Of a DNA stretch of 64,000 nt, positions 29,198-36,968 are shown in pieces. The translations under genes were made by a program, and so were the position numbers. The notes beneath the pieces were generated by a model. It saw nothing but the letters and a program-made list of their open reading frames with translations, ran no database searches and was not told the origin of the DNA. Origin of the DNA: Anoxybacterium sp963668245 (GTDB lineage: Bacteria > Bacillota > Clostridia > Peptostreptococcales > Anaerovoracaceae). How positions within the stretch are numbered: position 1 is the first letter of the stretch; every line of letters begins with the position of its first letter. The DNA is taken from assembly GCA_963668245.2 (NCBI GenBank), contig OY764195.2, positions 310,001-374,000 of the forward strand, written 5' to 3'.

Positions 29198-29653
29198 TTA
29201 CTCTTCGAACAGTTCTTTGAACTTAGATGCTAAAATTTGTTTTTTTGCCATGTTTGCATCTGTTCCCGTCACATATTCAATTGCCTTTGTAGGACAATAT
29301 TTAACACACTCAGGACTGCCATCACAAAGCGTACATTTCATAATCCTTTTTTGGCTTGAACTGTAATGAATGTTTCCCATAGGACATGAGCTCAAGCATA
29401 CTTTACAGCCAATACATTTACTCTCATCAACAACGACAGCATCCGAATCATCTCTATGCAATGCTCCTGTGGGACATACCTTTATACACGCTGCATCTTC
29501 ACACTGCGTGCACATAATTGGAACTGCCACTGAAGCTTCTTCGAAATATATTACATTGATTGCGTCATTGTCGCATACAGACTCACACGTACCGCAATTT
29601 TTACATTTTTTTGGTGAAATCATTAATATTTTGTTCATGATACTCTTGGTCAT
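29198..29653 (-). CDS. 4Fe-4S polyferredoxin electron carrier
   Basis: About 151 aa (start uncertain: ATG 29653 or 29638; a GTG at 29674 is too near the GGAGG). Four cysteine groups are visible: CKNCGTCESVC, CTQCEDAACIKVC, CIGCKVCLSSC and CTLCDGSPECVKYC. This is a HycB/DMSO-reductase-B-like four-cluster carrier. It sits between the degenerate and intact aldehyde oxidoreductase genes and is a likely direct electron acceptor of the latter. Confidence 0.9.
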   Translation of the reverse strand: MTKSIMNKILMISPKKCKNCGTCESVCDNDAINVIYFEEASVAVPIMCTQCEDAACIKVCPTGALHRDDSDAVVVDESKCIGCKVCLSSCPMGNIHYSSSQKRIMKCTLCDGSPECVKYCPTKAIEYVTGTDANMAKKQILASKFKELFEE

Positions 29654-29685
29654 CGCAATGCGATTCCAAATCACACCTCCTCAAA

Positions 29686-30782
29686 TTAATCAGTTAGCTC
29701 CATATACACTGTTTTCTTTGACGCCATTGCTGCACTACCTAAAAGTTTGGTTAACGTCACACCAGTATGTCCACATACTGCATCACTCCCCGTCAATTTC
29801 CGCAGTACTAATTTATCTTTTGTAAGTCCCAGTTCAGCTGCTAATTCTGCTACTTCTATGTCGCATGCGTTGGTATTAACCACAAGCTTTCCTTTTTCGT
29901 CTATATACGCATATCCTGCATTGCATTCTGGGCATTCTATTCCGTTTCTTTGATTGTTTTGATTCGATACCAAAGTAGAAACACCATCCAGTTCTTTGCA
30001 AAGGATTTTGACTCCTTCTATGCCATATTGTTCTTGGTATGACAAAACTAAAATCGTATTTTTAAGGGAAATAACCTGATATATTCCTGGGATTTCTTCA
30101 ATCTCACTCTTGCAAGCAGGCGAAAGATTACTTCCTGGTTTTAAAGTTACTGCATTTACAAATAAGGTTCCTTCAGGCAACATGTTTTTCATATCAGTGG
30201 CAAATATTTGCCCTCCTCGAACCATATCAAGTGACTGATCGGAGTATAATTCATCTTCTGATACAAAAGAACAGCCTCTCGCTCTTTTCCACATGTTTTC
30301 CCAAGTGAATTCTCCCCTCATTATACTTGCTGCATCCAATGTAGCCTCTATGACTTTGTCCATTTCCTCGCAATGATAATGATTTCCATTTTGAGAAACC
30401 AGCTCTCAATCTCTTCTCTTTTAGGATTTGTATTTTTTTCCAACAAACATTTCGCCGCAACAATAAAGTTTGGTGTGCAATAACCACAAGTTCCCAATTT
30501 GTAAGCCATCCATGCGATTTGCACTGGATGAAGTTCATTTGAATTTACAATTCCCTCAATTGTAATAATTTTTGTGTCTTCTTTTACGTCTCTCATCTTA
30601 ATTTGACTTCCGTTTACAAGGATACCATCCATCATCACGGCACTGGTCAACGTTTGATTTCCCTTGACTTCTTTTGTTCCTGTCAAATTCAGCTGATTCC
30701 TGAGCATGCTAGTCAAGGTCACCTCTGGATTTAAAACCATCCGTCTTTCAACCCCGTTCACTGACAAGACTGTCTTAAGCAT
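29686..30782 (-). pseudogene. Degenerate aldehyde-oxidoreductase paralogue lacking Fe-S ligands, truncated and frameshifted
   Basis: Homologous to the first ~345 residues of the downstream oxidoreductase. ATG 30782 opens a domain matching the 2Fe-2S region (TLTSMLRNQLNLTGTK), but the cluster cysteines are replaced (GTKEVKGNQTLTSAVMMDG). The second cluster keeps CGYC but has HYHC where CRC is expected. A one-base loss in the A-run near 30385 shifts the frame: the first frame stops at 30348 and the second restarts at 30363. The molybdopterin part ends after about a quarter of its length (stop at 29686). The cysteine losses are substitutions, so it was non-catalytic before the shift. It is the first gene after the sigma-54 promoter. 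Confidence 0.75.
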
Positions 30783-30865
30783 AAAATCCCTCCTTTTCAC
30801 TGTGCTAAAACTTTCATTTCTCTAAACATTTTTCTACAAACAGAATGATTCAAAATATGAAATGA

Positions 30866-30880
30866 GCAAATTCCATGCCA
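30866..30880 (-). promoter_or_regulatory. Sigma-54 (-24/-12) promoter of the aldehyde oxidoreductase operon
   Basis: On the minus strand TGGCAT-GGAAT-TTGC matches the TGGCAC-N5-TTGC consensus with exact spacing. It lies about 85 bp upstream of the first ATG. A sigma-54 activator gene is nearby. Confidence 0.8.
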
Positions 30881-30930
30881 AAAATATTTTTTTATCCACT
30901 GCACAAAAAAGGCATTTTTAGTTTCAATAA

Positions 30931-30965
30931 GAAGGACACTGTTCCATAATAGAACAGTGTCCTTC
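30931..30965. promoter_or_regulatory. Candidate upstream activator site 1 (35-bp perfect dyad)
   Basis: 14-bp arms (GAAGGACACTGTTC / GAACAGTGTCCTTC) flank a 7-base centre. The 17-bp core TGTTCCATAATAGAACA (30940-30956) nearly repeats in the neighbouring dyad. It sits 50-85 bp upstream of the -24 element. It could also act as a weak terminator for the methyltransferase unit. Confidence 0.65.
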
Positions 30966-30971
30966 TTCATT

Positions 30972-30994
30972 CAGTGTTCCATAACGGAACACTG
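30972..30994. promoter_or_regulatory. Candidate upstream activator site 2 (23-bp dyad)
   Basis: CAGTGTTCC-ATAAC-GGAACACTG is a perfect inverted repeat. Its 17-bp core (30975-30991) differs from site 1 at only two positions, and the cores are 35 bp apart. It is a likely enhancer site for the adjacent sigma-54 activator. Confidence 0.65.
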
Positions 30995-31031
30995 TCCCAT
31001 TTTTGATCACTGATAACGAATCCAAGGATTC

Positions 31032-31760
31032 TCAATCAATACATTTTTTTGCTACAAGGAGAAAGTATCCCGGCTTACAGTTTCCGATTGCTTCTTGAAA
31101 CTCATATCCGTCGACCTGATTGCACGAGGTTAAATTCCAGAACCGACCGGCAGAGCCATATTGAAATACAATTTTTACAAATAGTTGATGCAAAAGCGGG
31201 CTATGATCTTCCAATAGCTCTATATGAAAACCCCTTTTTTCTATTATTTTTTGCAAGTCACCTAAGTTGTGAAGTCTACGGATGCACGTATTGATCCGAT
31301 ATTGATAAAGGGTTGGTATCGCATCTGGATTTTTTCCATATACATCTGTTATCACAAAGTATCCCCCTGGGGCCACTACTCGATTCACTTCCTCAATCAC
31401 ATCTGATATATCGTCCATTAGCGATAATGTGCATTCGGCAAAAACACATTGAAAAACCTTATTTGCAAAGGGCATACGATTCCCGCTGCAATGATAAAAA
31501 TTCACTTCAGATCCAGCTGTTGATTTTGCAATATCAATTAATTTTCTTGAAGAATCAATTCCCACTCCATTGATGTTCCTAGAATCTTTTAAATACCTCA
31601 GCGTTGCCCCTCTACCACATCCCAAGTCCAAAACATGGTCATTTTCGTTCAATGAGCAAAGCTCCAAGGCCCTTTCGGTCAATTGGATTCCGCCAGGTCT
31701 AAGTGTTTCGCCAAAAACATCTCGCCCAATCTCACTTTCAAACACATTACAACAATCCAC
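31032..31760 (-). CDS. Class I SAM-dependent methyltransferase linked to aldehyde oxidoreductase loci
   Basis: 242 aa. The GTG start at 31760 directly follows the upstream gene's TAG, with GGAGG eight bases before it. SAM motifs are HVLDLGCGRGATLRYL, GVGIDSS and VFAECTLSLMDD. The N-terminus (CNVFESEIGRDVFGETLRPGGIQLTERAL) is not a generic methyltransferase start and resembles a family I recall beside the Desulfovibrio vulgaris aldehyde oxidoreductase gene (DVU_1556 type). The substrate is unknown; it may modify a cofactor or an accessory protein of the oxidoreductase. Confidence 0.82.
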   Translation of the reverse strand: MDCCNVFESEIGRDVFGETLRPGGIQLTERALELCSLNENDHVLDLGCGRGATLRYLKDSRNINGVGIDSSRKLIDIAKSTAGSEVNFYHCSGNRMPFANKVFQCVFAECTLSLMDDISDVIEEVNRVVAPGGYFVITDVYGKNPDAIPTLYQYRINTCIRRLHNLGDLQKIIEKRGFHIELLEDHSPLLHQLFVKIVFQYGSAGRFWNLTSCNQVDGYEFQEAIGNCKPGYFLLVAKKCID

Positions 31761-31967
31761 CTACTTATCCTCCAATCCCTTTTCTATTTCCAGCATTTTA
31801 CCAACCGCTAAATCCTCTTCAATCAATACTTGCCCACAAGTTGGGCAATGCATTAGTTCCACTTCGAAATTACCTCCAAGGTATGCAACTTTTACTTTTC
31901 CTAACTTCAATTTTTCTTGACATGCTCCGCAAATCCAAAGTGATTCTTTTCCTTTTTCTTCGTTCAT
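31761..31967 (-). CDS. Small CxxC redox/zinc-ribbon protein (DVU_1557-like)
   Basis: 68 aa from ATG 31967. Two CxxC pairs (WICGACQEKL and MHCPTCGQVLI) make a rubredoxin- or zinc-ribbon-like knuckle, followed by a helical tail. It precedes and is coupled to the methyltransferase. A protein of this kind accompanies the same methyltransferase near Desulfovibrio aldehyde oxidoreductases, as far as I recall. It probably binds metal; its role is unknown. Confidence 0.75.
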   Translation of the reverse strand: MNEEKGKESLWICGACQEKLKLGKVKVAYLGGNFEVELMHCPTCGQVLIEEDLAVGKMLEIEKGLEDK

Positions 31968-32027
31968 TCCTTTCACCGCACCCCAATCAAATTTATTGAG
32001 AATATGACTTTTCCTTCTTTATATAAC

Positions 32028-32042
32028 GCAATTTTCATGCCA
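32028..32042 (-). promoter_or_regulatory. Sigma-54 (-24/-12) promoter of the redox-protein/methyltransferase unit
   Basis: TGGCAT-GAAAA-TTGC on the minus strand with exact five-base spacing, about 60 bp before ATG 31967. Its upstream edge merges with the T-tract of the activator gene's terminator. Confidence 0.8.
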
Positions 32043-32080
32043 AAAAAAGAAACACCCCTACCGTTTCACTTGCAGGGGTG
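32043..32080 (-). terminator. Terminator of the sigma-54 activator gene
   Basis: The stem CACCCCT / AGGGGTG (32053-32059 and 32074-32080) is followed in the minus direction by TTTCTTTTTTT. This run leads straight into the next sigma-54 promoter. Confidence 0.88.
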
Positions 32081-32086
32081 CCTTGA

Positions 32087-34021
32087 TTAACAATGTATTC
32101 CGTAGCTCTCCATTTTTCTATATAAGGTGTTTCTCCCAATCCCCAGTGTTTTGGCACAAACACTAATGTTCCCTTGATACAAATCAAGCACCTTAATGAT
32201 ATGTGCTTTCTCTACAGATTCAAGGTTCATTAGATTCTCTGATGGAGCACCATATTCAAACACTGGTAGTTCTATACTTTCCCATCCAGAACTCGATTGG
32301 CCCAATGGCTTTTCCATTCGGAACAAATTGTCTGGCAATACTTCCGTATTGACCAGAAGTTCAATTATATTTTCTAGTTCTCTTACATTGCCTGGCCACT
32401 CATAATTCAGAAACAAGGACATGACAGATTCATCAATGTCGACACGCTCCTTATCAAGTTTTTTTGAAATCCTCTCCATAAAATACCTGATAAGAATCGG
32501 GATATCATTTTTGCGCTCTCGCAATGGAATCAGCCGAATTGGAAGCACATTTAAACGATAATAAAGATCCATCCTGAAGTTACCTTTTTTCACTTCTTCA
32601 TTCAAATCTTTGTTGGTCGCCGCAATCACTCTAACATCAACAAGAGTTTCTTTGATTCCACCCACTCTACTGACAGTACCTTCTTCCAACACACGAAGCA
32701 ATCGGGTTTGCATATCAAGGGGCATTTCTCCAATTTCATCTAGGAAAATCGTTCCTCCATCAGCAACTTCAAATTTTCCTGGCTGCCCACCGCTTTTTGC
32801 CCCCGTGTAAGCACCTCCCTCGTATCCAAATAATTCCGATTCGATGAGAGTTCGGGGTATCGCACCACAGTTAATCGCAACAAAAGGCTCTTCCCTACGG
32901 CTACTTCCATTATGAATTGCCTGAGCAAATAGCTCTTTCCCCGTTCCGCTTTCACCCATGATTAATACATTAGATCTGCTATCCGCTATTTTTTTTGCAT
33001 AATCAATAATCCTTAAAAAGCTATCATCTTTGCTGATAATTTTATCAAATGTATAGTACGCTTGATGTCCCATAATTCGATTGGCAAGTTTTCTAACTTT
33101 CTTGACCTCTTTGACCACCAAAACAATATTCATCAATTTTTGCGCTCCATTGAGATGGGGATATGCGCTGACGCTAAACTGCATTCTATTTCGTCGTCCA
33201 TTGATTAACACATCTTCATCCGTAAAAGGTTCACTGCTCAAAATCAAAGATTTGATGCGATCCCAATTTTCTACTAATTCTCCAATTTCCATGTCTTTTA
33301 TTTCATTTTGATGATATCCAAACATATCCGCTGCTACGTGGTTGACCGTTTTGATTCCCCCATTCAAATCAATGGTTAAGATACCTGTTTCAATAGAATC
33401 AATAATTGTTTCAGTAAACTTCTTTTCTAAAAACAACTCTTCTGTATATCTTTTAATATCAATCATTTCTTCGATTGCATTTGCAGCGGCAACAACCATC
33501 CCCAACGTATGAAGGTTGACAGATTCACTATAACCAGTCAAATCAATGCTACCAATAATTTCACCTTTTGGATTTCTAATCGGCGATGCAGAGCAAGTCC
33601 AGCGATGATAGGATTTTATATAGTGTTCTTCTCCAGAAACTTGCAGTGGTTTTCCTTCCACCAAAGCAGTACCCATGGAATTTGTTCCGATGCTAGCTTC
33701 ATCCATATATGCACCAGGCACCATTTTTAAGGAAAAAGCTTCTGCTAAAATTCCAGAATCTCCAATGATGCTCAAAATACATCCTTCTGAGTCTGTTAGA
33801 AGAGAAAAAAAATTAGAGCCTTTCACAAAATTATATAGTTTATTCATGTAAGGCTCAGCTGTATCAATTAAATCTCGATTTTCTTCTAATCGCTTCAGTA
33901 AATCATTGCCCACTAAAATATTTCTGCTAAATAGGCGATCTCGTTCCACCTCAAATGCTTTACAACGATTATGAGAATTGATAATATAATCTTTTTTGGA
34001 TGTTATTCTATTTTCACTCAT
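32087..34021 (-). CDS. Sigma-54-dependent enhancer-binding transcriptional activator
   Basis: 644 aa from ATG 34021 (GGAGGAATGGT upstream). Order: an N-terminal GAF-like sensory domain (about 60-190: DEASIGTNSMGTALVEGKPLQV; HRWTCSASPI, as in AcoR-type regulators), a PAS domain (about 210-310), an AAA+ domain with Walker A GESGTGKE, the sigma-54 contact loop GAYTGA (Tyr for the usual Phe) and GGTIFLDEIGEMP, then a Fis-type HTH (GNISVCAKTLGIGRNTLYRKM). It likely senses a metabolite and drives the two -24/-12 promoters downstream. Its own 3' end holds the promoter region of the next unit. Confidence 0.94.
   Translation of the reverse strand: MSENRITSKKDYIINSHNRCKAFEVERDRLFSRNILVGNDLLKRLEENRDLIDTAEPYMNKLYNFVKGSNFFSLLTDSEGCILSIIGDSGILAEAFSLKMVPGAYMDEASIGTNSMGTALVEGKPLQVSGEEHYIKSYHRWTCSASPIRNPKGEIIGSIDLTGYSESVNLHTLGMVVAAANAIEEMIDIKRYTEELFLEKKFTETIIDSIETGILTIDLNGGIKTVNHVAADMFGYHQNEIKDMEIGELVENWDRIKSLILSSEPFTDEDVLINGRRNRMQFSVSAYPHLNGAQKLMNIVLVVKEVKKVRKLANRIMGHQAYYTFDKIISKDDSFLRIIDYAKKIADSRSNVLIMGESGTGKELFAQAIHNGSSRREEPFVAINCGAIPRTLIESELFGYEGGAYTGAKSGGQPGKFEVADGGTIFLDEIGEMPLDMQTRLLRVLEEGTVSRVGGIKETLVDVRVIAATNKDLNEEVKKGNFRMDLYYRLNVLPIRLIPLRERKNDIPILIRYFMERISKKLDKERVDIDESVMSLFLNYEWPGNVRELENIIELLVNTEVLPDNLFRMEKPLGQSSSGWESIELPVFEYGAPSENLMNLESVEKAHIIKVLDLYQGNISVCAKTLGIGRNTLYRKMESYGIHC
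32145..32164. promoter_or_regulatory. Possible activator site inside the activator gene
   Basis: AGTGTTT-TGGCAC-AAACACT is a perfect dyad about 105-120 bp upstream of the second sigma-54 promoter. It shares AGTGTT/AACACT arms with the two dyads at 30.9 kb but is one base shorter. It falls in coding sequence, so chance is possible. Confidence 0.35.
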
Positions 34022-34112
34022 ACCATTCCTCCATCGACATTCGTCGCGTATACGTACAGAAAGGTTTTTTTCTACTATAAACCCTTCTTTCATTTTTTTC
34101 AAGGCAAAAAAA

Positions 34113-34384
34113 ATGAAGATCTCGATAGAAAACAAAATTAGTGTCTGGATACGTTATTGCTATCTGAAATCATATTACTCAATCTTACCACTGTATATTA
34201 TTGTACCACTGAGGTTGGTATTTCCATTTGGAAGGCTTGCGATGACCAGACATCATTACAGAATATCGCCACTCAGCTGACACTTGAATTCGAACAACCT
34301 GCTTCATCTGTTTTAGAGGATGTGGTTTTTGTAACTGATCTGTATCAAGAGGGGCTATGCCGTTGTGCCCAATTATTTCAGTGA
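34113..34384 (+). pseudogene. PqqD-like (RiPP recognition element) small protein, frameshifted
   Basis: A PqqD pattern is spread over two frames. ATG 34113 (AAGG before it) gives a short start ending NKISVW. After an apparent indel near 34150-34160 the frame continues EIILLNLTT, EVGISIWKACDDQTSLQNIATQL and SSVLEDVVFVTDLYQEGLC, ending at 34384. This matches PqqD's beta strands plus winged-helix part. PqqD domains bind leader peptides of ribosomally made peptides. No radical SAM maturase or precursor is seen nearby, so it looks like a remnant. Confidence 0.5.
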
Positions 34385-34391
34385 AAAAATT

Positions 34392-34430
34392 AAAAAAATC
34401 CCCCTTTACTACTGTTATGTAAAGGGGGGT
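34392..34430 (-). terminator. Terminator of the left surface-protein gene
   Basis: The stem CCCCCTTTAC / GTAAAGGGGG is followed on the minus strand by ATTTTTTTAATTTTTTC. It lies 65-100 bp after the stop of the large secreted protein. Confidence 0.88.
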
Positions 34431-34494
34431 AAGGGTCATTCCGTTCAGGCACTTGTGCTACATTACATTACGTTTATACAGAATCTGATTAATA

Positions 34495-36831
34495 TTAGTC
34501 CAAAGGAGCGTACATATAGGAAGAAGGAACTACTTCAGAGCCAAGTGCATCACCACTCCAACTCATTTGAAGAGTTGCACCAAGTCCCTTATCCATATAT
34601 TCAATATGCATCTTGTACTTTGTTCCTGCTTCCGCAGCGAATGTGTAAGAGAACTTTCTATTGCTGTTCCAGTTCCACTGATCTATCACGAGGTTATCGT
34701 TGATCCAAACCCGAATGGAATCATCTACCGTAAAGGTTAAGGTGGTATCTTCTGTGAACTTAGCTTCTAAATACCCATCTGATTCACCATAGAACACATC
34801 ACTAGAGATGCTACCAGGTGCGTCATTTCTCCATTCGTAATTGATGTTGCTGATTTCAGCGTATTCATCCACTCGATTTCCACCGTTGTCTTCGCTATAA
34901 AATACGTTTTTAAAGCCTTCCCCATTTTTGGAAATCTGGTTGAAATACTGGGTCATATCCTCATATGCGACATATTCTTCATAAACTGTTTTCTCAATAT
35001 AAAGATTTGCCTCAGGGACAAGACTCATCTGTCCTCCGTCAGCCTGCCAGAATAAAAAGACTGCAGCGTAATAAGGAAGCTGTTGGTACTCTACTGTAAT
35101 CGGATAATACTGCCCTGCTTCAAGATGAACTGCTTCTGTTGCTGATTTGTAGGACAAGCTGAGCAACCCCCAGTTTTCAATGACTGTCTGTCCGTTGACA
35201 TTGACAATGACACCATCATCCGAGTATGTTTTGAAATAGTAATCTCCGGTAACCGTCGGTTTGATATATCCAGACCAACGAATCGAAAAGGTATTTGGCT
35301 CAATGCAATCATTTTTGTTTACAGGAGCCGCATAACCAAAGTTATTTGAAATATTTCCGTCGATGCGCTTCATACGGAGTGCATAATCATGTAATTCGCT
35401 GTCATCATAATATTCGCCAAGTATCCCGTTGATATAATCATCGTTGATGGTCTGCTCAAAATGAGCAACAACGTTTACGTTGCCAGTGACTGTCAAATTG
35501 CCGCTGCCATCAGGAACCATCGCAGTGTTGTTGGAAGTAAACCCTGTAAAGGTATATCCACTGGCTGGAGTAGCAGTGATGGTGATGGTTTCTCCAGAAT
35601 TCACCCTCACGTAAGTCGGAGAAACGATACCTGCCCCATCTGGATCTGCACTGACATTCACATCGTACTGAACTGCTTGCTGAGCAAAATGTGCCACAAT
35701 ATTTACATTTCCAGTTACAGTTAGATTGCCACTATCATCAGGAATCATCGAGGTGCTATTGGAAGTAAAGCCAGTAAAGGTATATCCACTAGCAGGCGTC
35801 GCTGTGATCTTTATGGTTTCACCACTATTTACGGTTGTCGTTCCCGGTGAAACGGTACCGCCACCTGCTGGGTCTGCCGTTACGTTGACGGTGTATTTCT
35901 TATTTTTCATATATTCTGGGACTGTAAAGGTAGCGAATTTCTCCAAATAAGTAACCATTGATTCATCATACAACGATAGATTATCAGCTACAACATGACC
36001 AAATATATTTGTGTACCCCTCTGCTGAAACAGTAGCTTCTGGCGCAAAGAGCGGCCCATAAAGATAACTATCTGTAATCAGAAGAGTTGTGGCTTCTGTA
36101 ATGACAGAGCCTACAATGTATGCATCTGATATATCTAATCTACTGATTTCAGGATAATAAAAATTTCCGTAAAAGTACCCTTGTGGATTGACTGGTATAT
36201 ATGAGTGGGAAATGACATAAATCAAATCAGGATTTTGAGTTGTGTTATTGATTGATAACTTAGCGTTTCCAACGCACTGTTCCACATAGAGAAATACTTT
36301 ATTGCTACCCTTTAGAACAATACTTTTATTGGCAGATAAATTTAACGTATCAACCAATAGATGTACGTCGCCATTTGTGGTATCAATGGTAATCGTCTTT
36401 TTTGATGTAATCGTAAACGTACCAATATGAGTGTCCTTGTTGATTGTAACAGCTTTGCTTTGGTTCGAGAGATCTATTGCGCTTCCCAAATCAGGAAATG
36501 GCGCTAAATCAGGAAACTTTTTACCAAATGTTGTTTCGTCCAATTCTATATCCCAACGGTCCCAATCATCGGTAGTCGTAAATACAGTGCCTTCTTTATG
36601 AAAATAAATACCATAGCAAAATGGGTTAATTGTATTGGATCTTAAATCCCCATTGGCGCTATATACATCTCCATCCACACCTGCCATACCTTCATCATAA
36701 TAATTATGATTGAGATGAACTGCTTTGGTTTCTGGATTGTCATCAATCATCACCATAGCATTGGAAGAAACAGTATTTCCAATAAAAAACAACATCAAAA
36801 ACACTAGAACAAGAATTCTTCTCTTTTTCAT
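34495..36831 (-). CDS. Large secreted surface protein with InlB-type repeats and PA14 domain (copy A)
   Basis: 778 aa from ATG 36831 (AGAGGGGTG site). A signal peptide (MKKRRILVLVFLMLFFIGNTVSSNA) is followed by a beta-rich domain of ~280 residues. Two tandem ~75-aa repeats (YTVNVTADPAGGGTVSPG and YDVNVSADPDGAGIVSPT types, each with TITATPASGYTFTGFTSN) come next. A PA14-like region then follows (RWSGYIKPTVTGDYYFKTYSDDGVIVNVNGQTVI) with a second PA14-like half (FTVDDSIRVWINDNLVIDQW). PA14 modules usually bind carbohydrate. There is no sortase motif at the C-terminus. Its last ~1.28 kb is nearly identical to the other copy at the right edge, while the N-terminal domain is divergent. Confidence 0.85.
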   Translation of the reverse strand: MKKRRILVLVFLMLFFIGNTVSSNAMVMIDDNPETKAVHLNHNYYDEGMAGVDGDVYSANGDLRSNTINPFCYGIYFHKEGTVFTTTDDWDRWDIELDETTFGKKFPDLAPFPDLGSAIDLSNQSKAVTINKDTHIGTFTITSKKTITIDTTNGDVHLLVDTLNLSANKSIVLKGSNKVFLYVEQCVGNAKLSINNTTQNPDLIYVISHSYIPVNPQGYFYGNFYYPEISRLDISDAYIVGSVITEATTLLITDSYLYGPLFAPEATVSAEGYTNIFGHVVADNLSLYDESMVTYLEKFATFTVPEYMKNKKYTVNVTADPAGGGTVSPGTTTVNSGETIKITATPASGYTFTGFTSNSTSMIPDDSGNLTVTGNVNIVAHFAQQAVQYDVNVSADPDGAGIVSPTYVRVNSGETITITATPASGYTFTGFTSNNTAMVPDGSGNLTVTGNVNVVAHFEQTINDDYINGILGEYYDDSELHDYALRMKRIDGNISNNFGYAAPVNKNDCIEPNTFSIRWSGYIKPTVTGDYYFKTYSDDGVIVNVNGQTVIENWGLLSLSYKSATEAVHLEAGQYYPITVEYQQLPYYAAVFLFWQADGGQMSLVPEANLYIEKTVYEEYVAYEDMTQYFNQISKNGEGFKNVFYSEDNGGNRVDEYAEISNINYEWRNDAPGSISSDVFYGESDGYLEAKFTEDTTLTFTVDDSIRVWINDNLVIDQWNWNSNRKFSYTFAAEAGTKYKMHIEYMDKGLGATLQMSWSGDALGSEVVPSSYMYAPLD
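34618..35898 (-). repeat. 1.28-kb inverted repeat, copy A (partner at 62720-64000)
   Basis: Every stretch I compared aligns without gaps to the reverse complement of 62720-64000, with about one visible base difference near 35620. It covers the tandem repeats and PA14 region. Homology starts abruptly at AAATACACCG, and the right copy continues past the window edge. Confidence 0.9.
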
Positions 36832-36909
36832 ACGAGACACCCCTCTTAAATAGACACGCACAACAATTTTATATAATAGGTATAAATGCATTATGATACA
36901 GTTAACACC

Positions 36910-36938
36910 ATTGTATGTAAAATACTGGCATATGTCAA
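36910..36938 (-). promoter_or_regulatory. Sigma-A promoter of surface protein A
   Basis: On the minus strand TTGACA and TACAAT are separated by exactly 17 bases, about 80 bp before ATG 36831. The IS element begins its target duplication 5 bp upstream of the -35, so insertion left the promoter intact. Confidence 0.8.
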
Positions 36939-36942
36939 TAGG

Positions 36943-36968
36943 AGTAGGGAATATTCTGCGGAACAAAC
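36943..36968 (+). repeat. 26-bp direct target repeat, left of the IS481/IS1202-type element
   Basis: Identical to 38038-38063, beginning AGTAGGGAATATTC and ending GGAACAAAC. It abuts the terminal TGTAGG of the IS. Confidence 0.9.

Noticed and set aside
32317..32332. TTCC-ATTC-GGAACA string as another activator site
   Set aside because: The spacing and left arm differ from the two good dyads, and it lies inside coding sequence.
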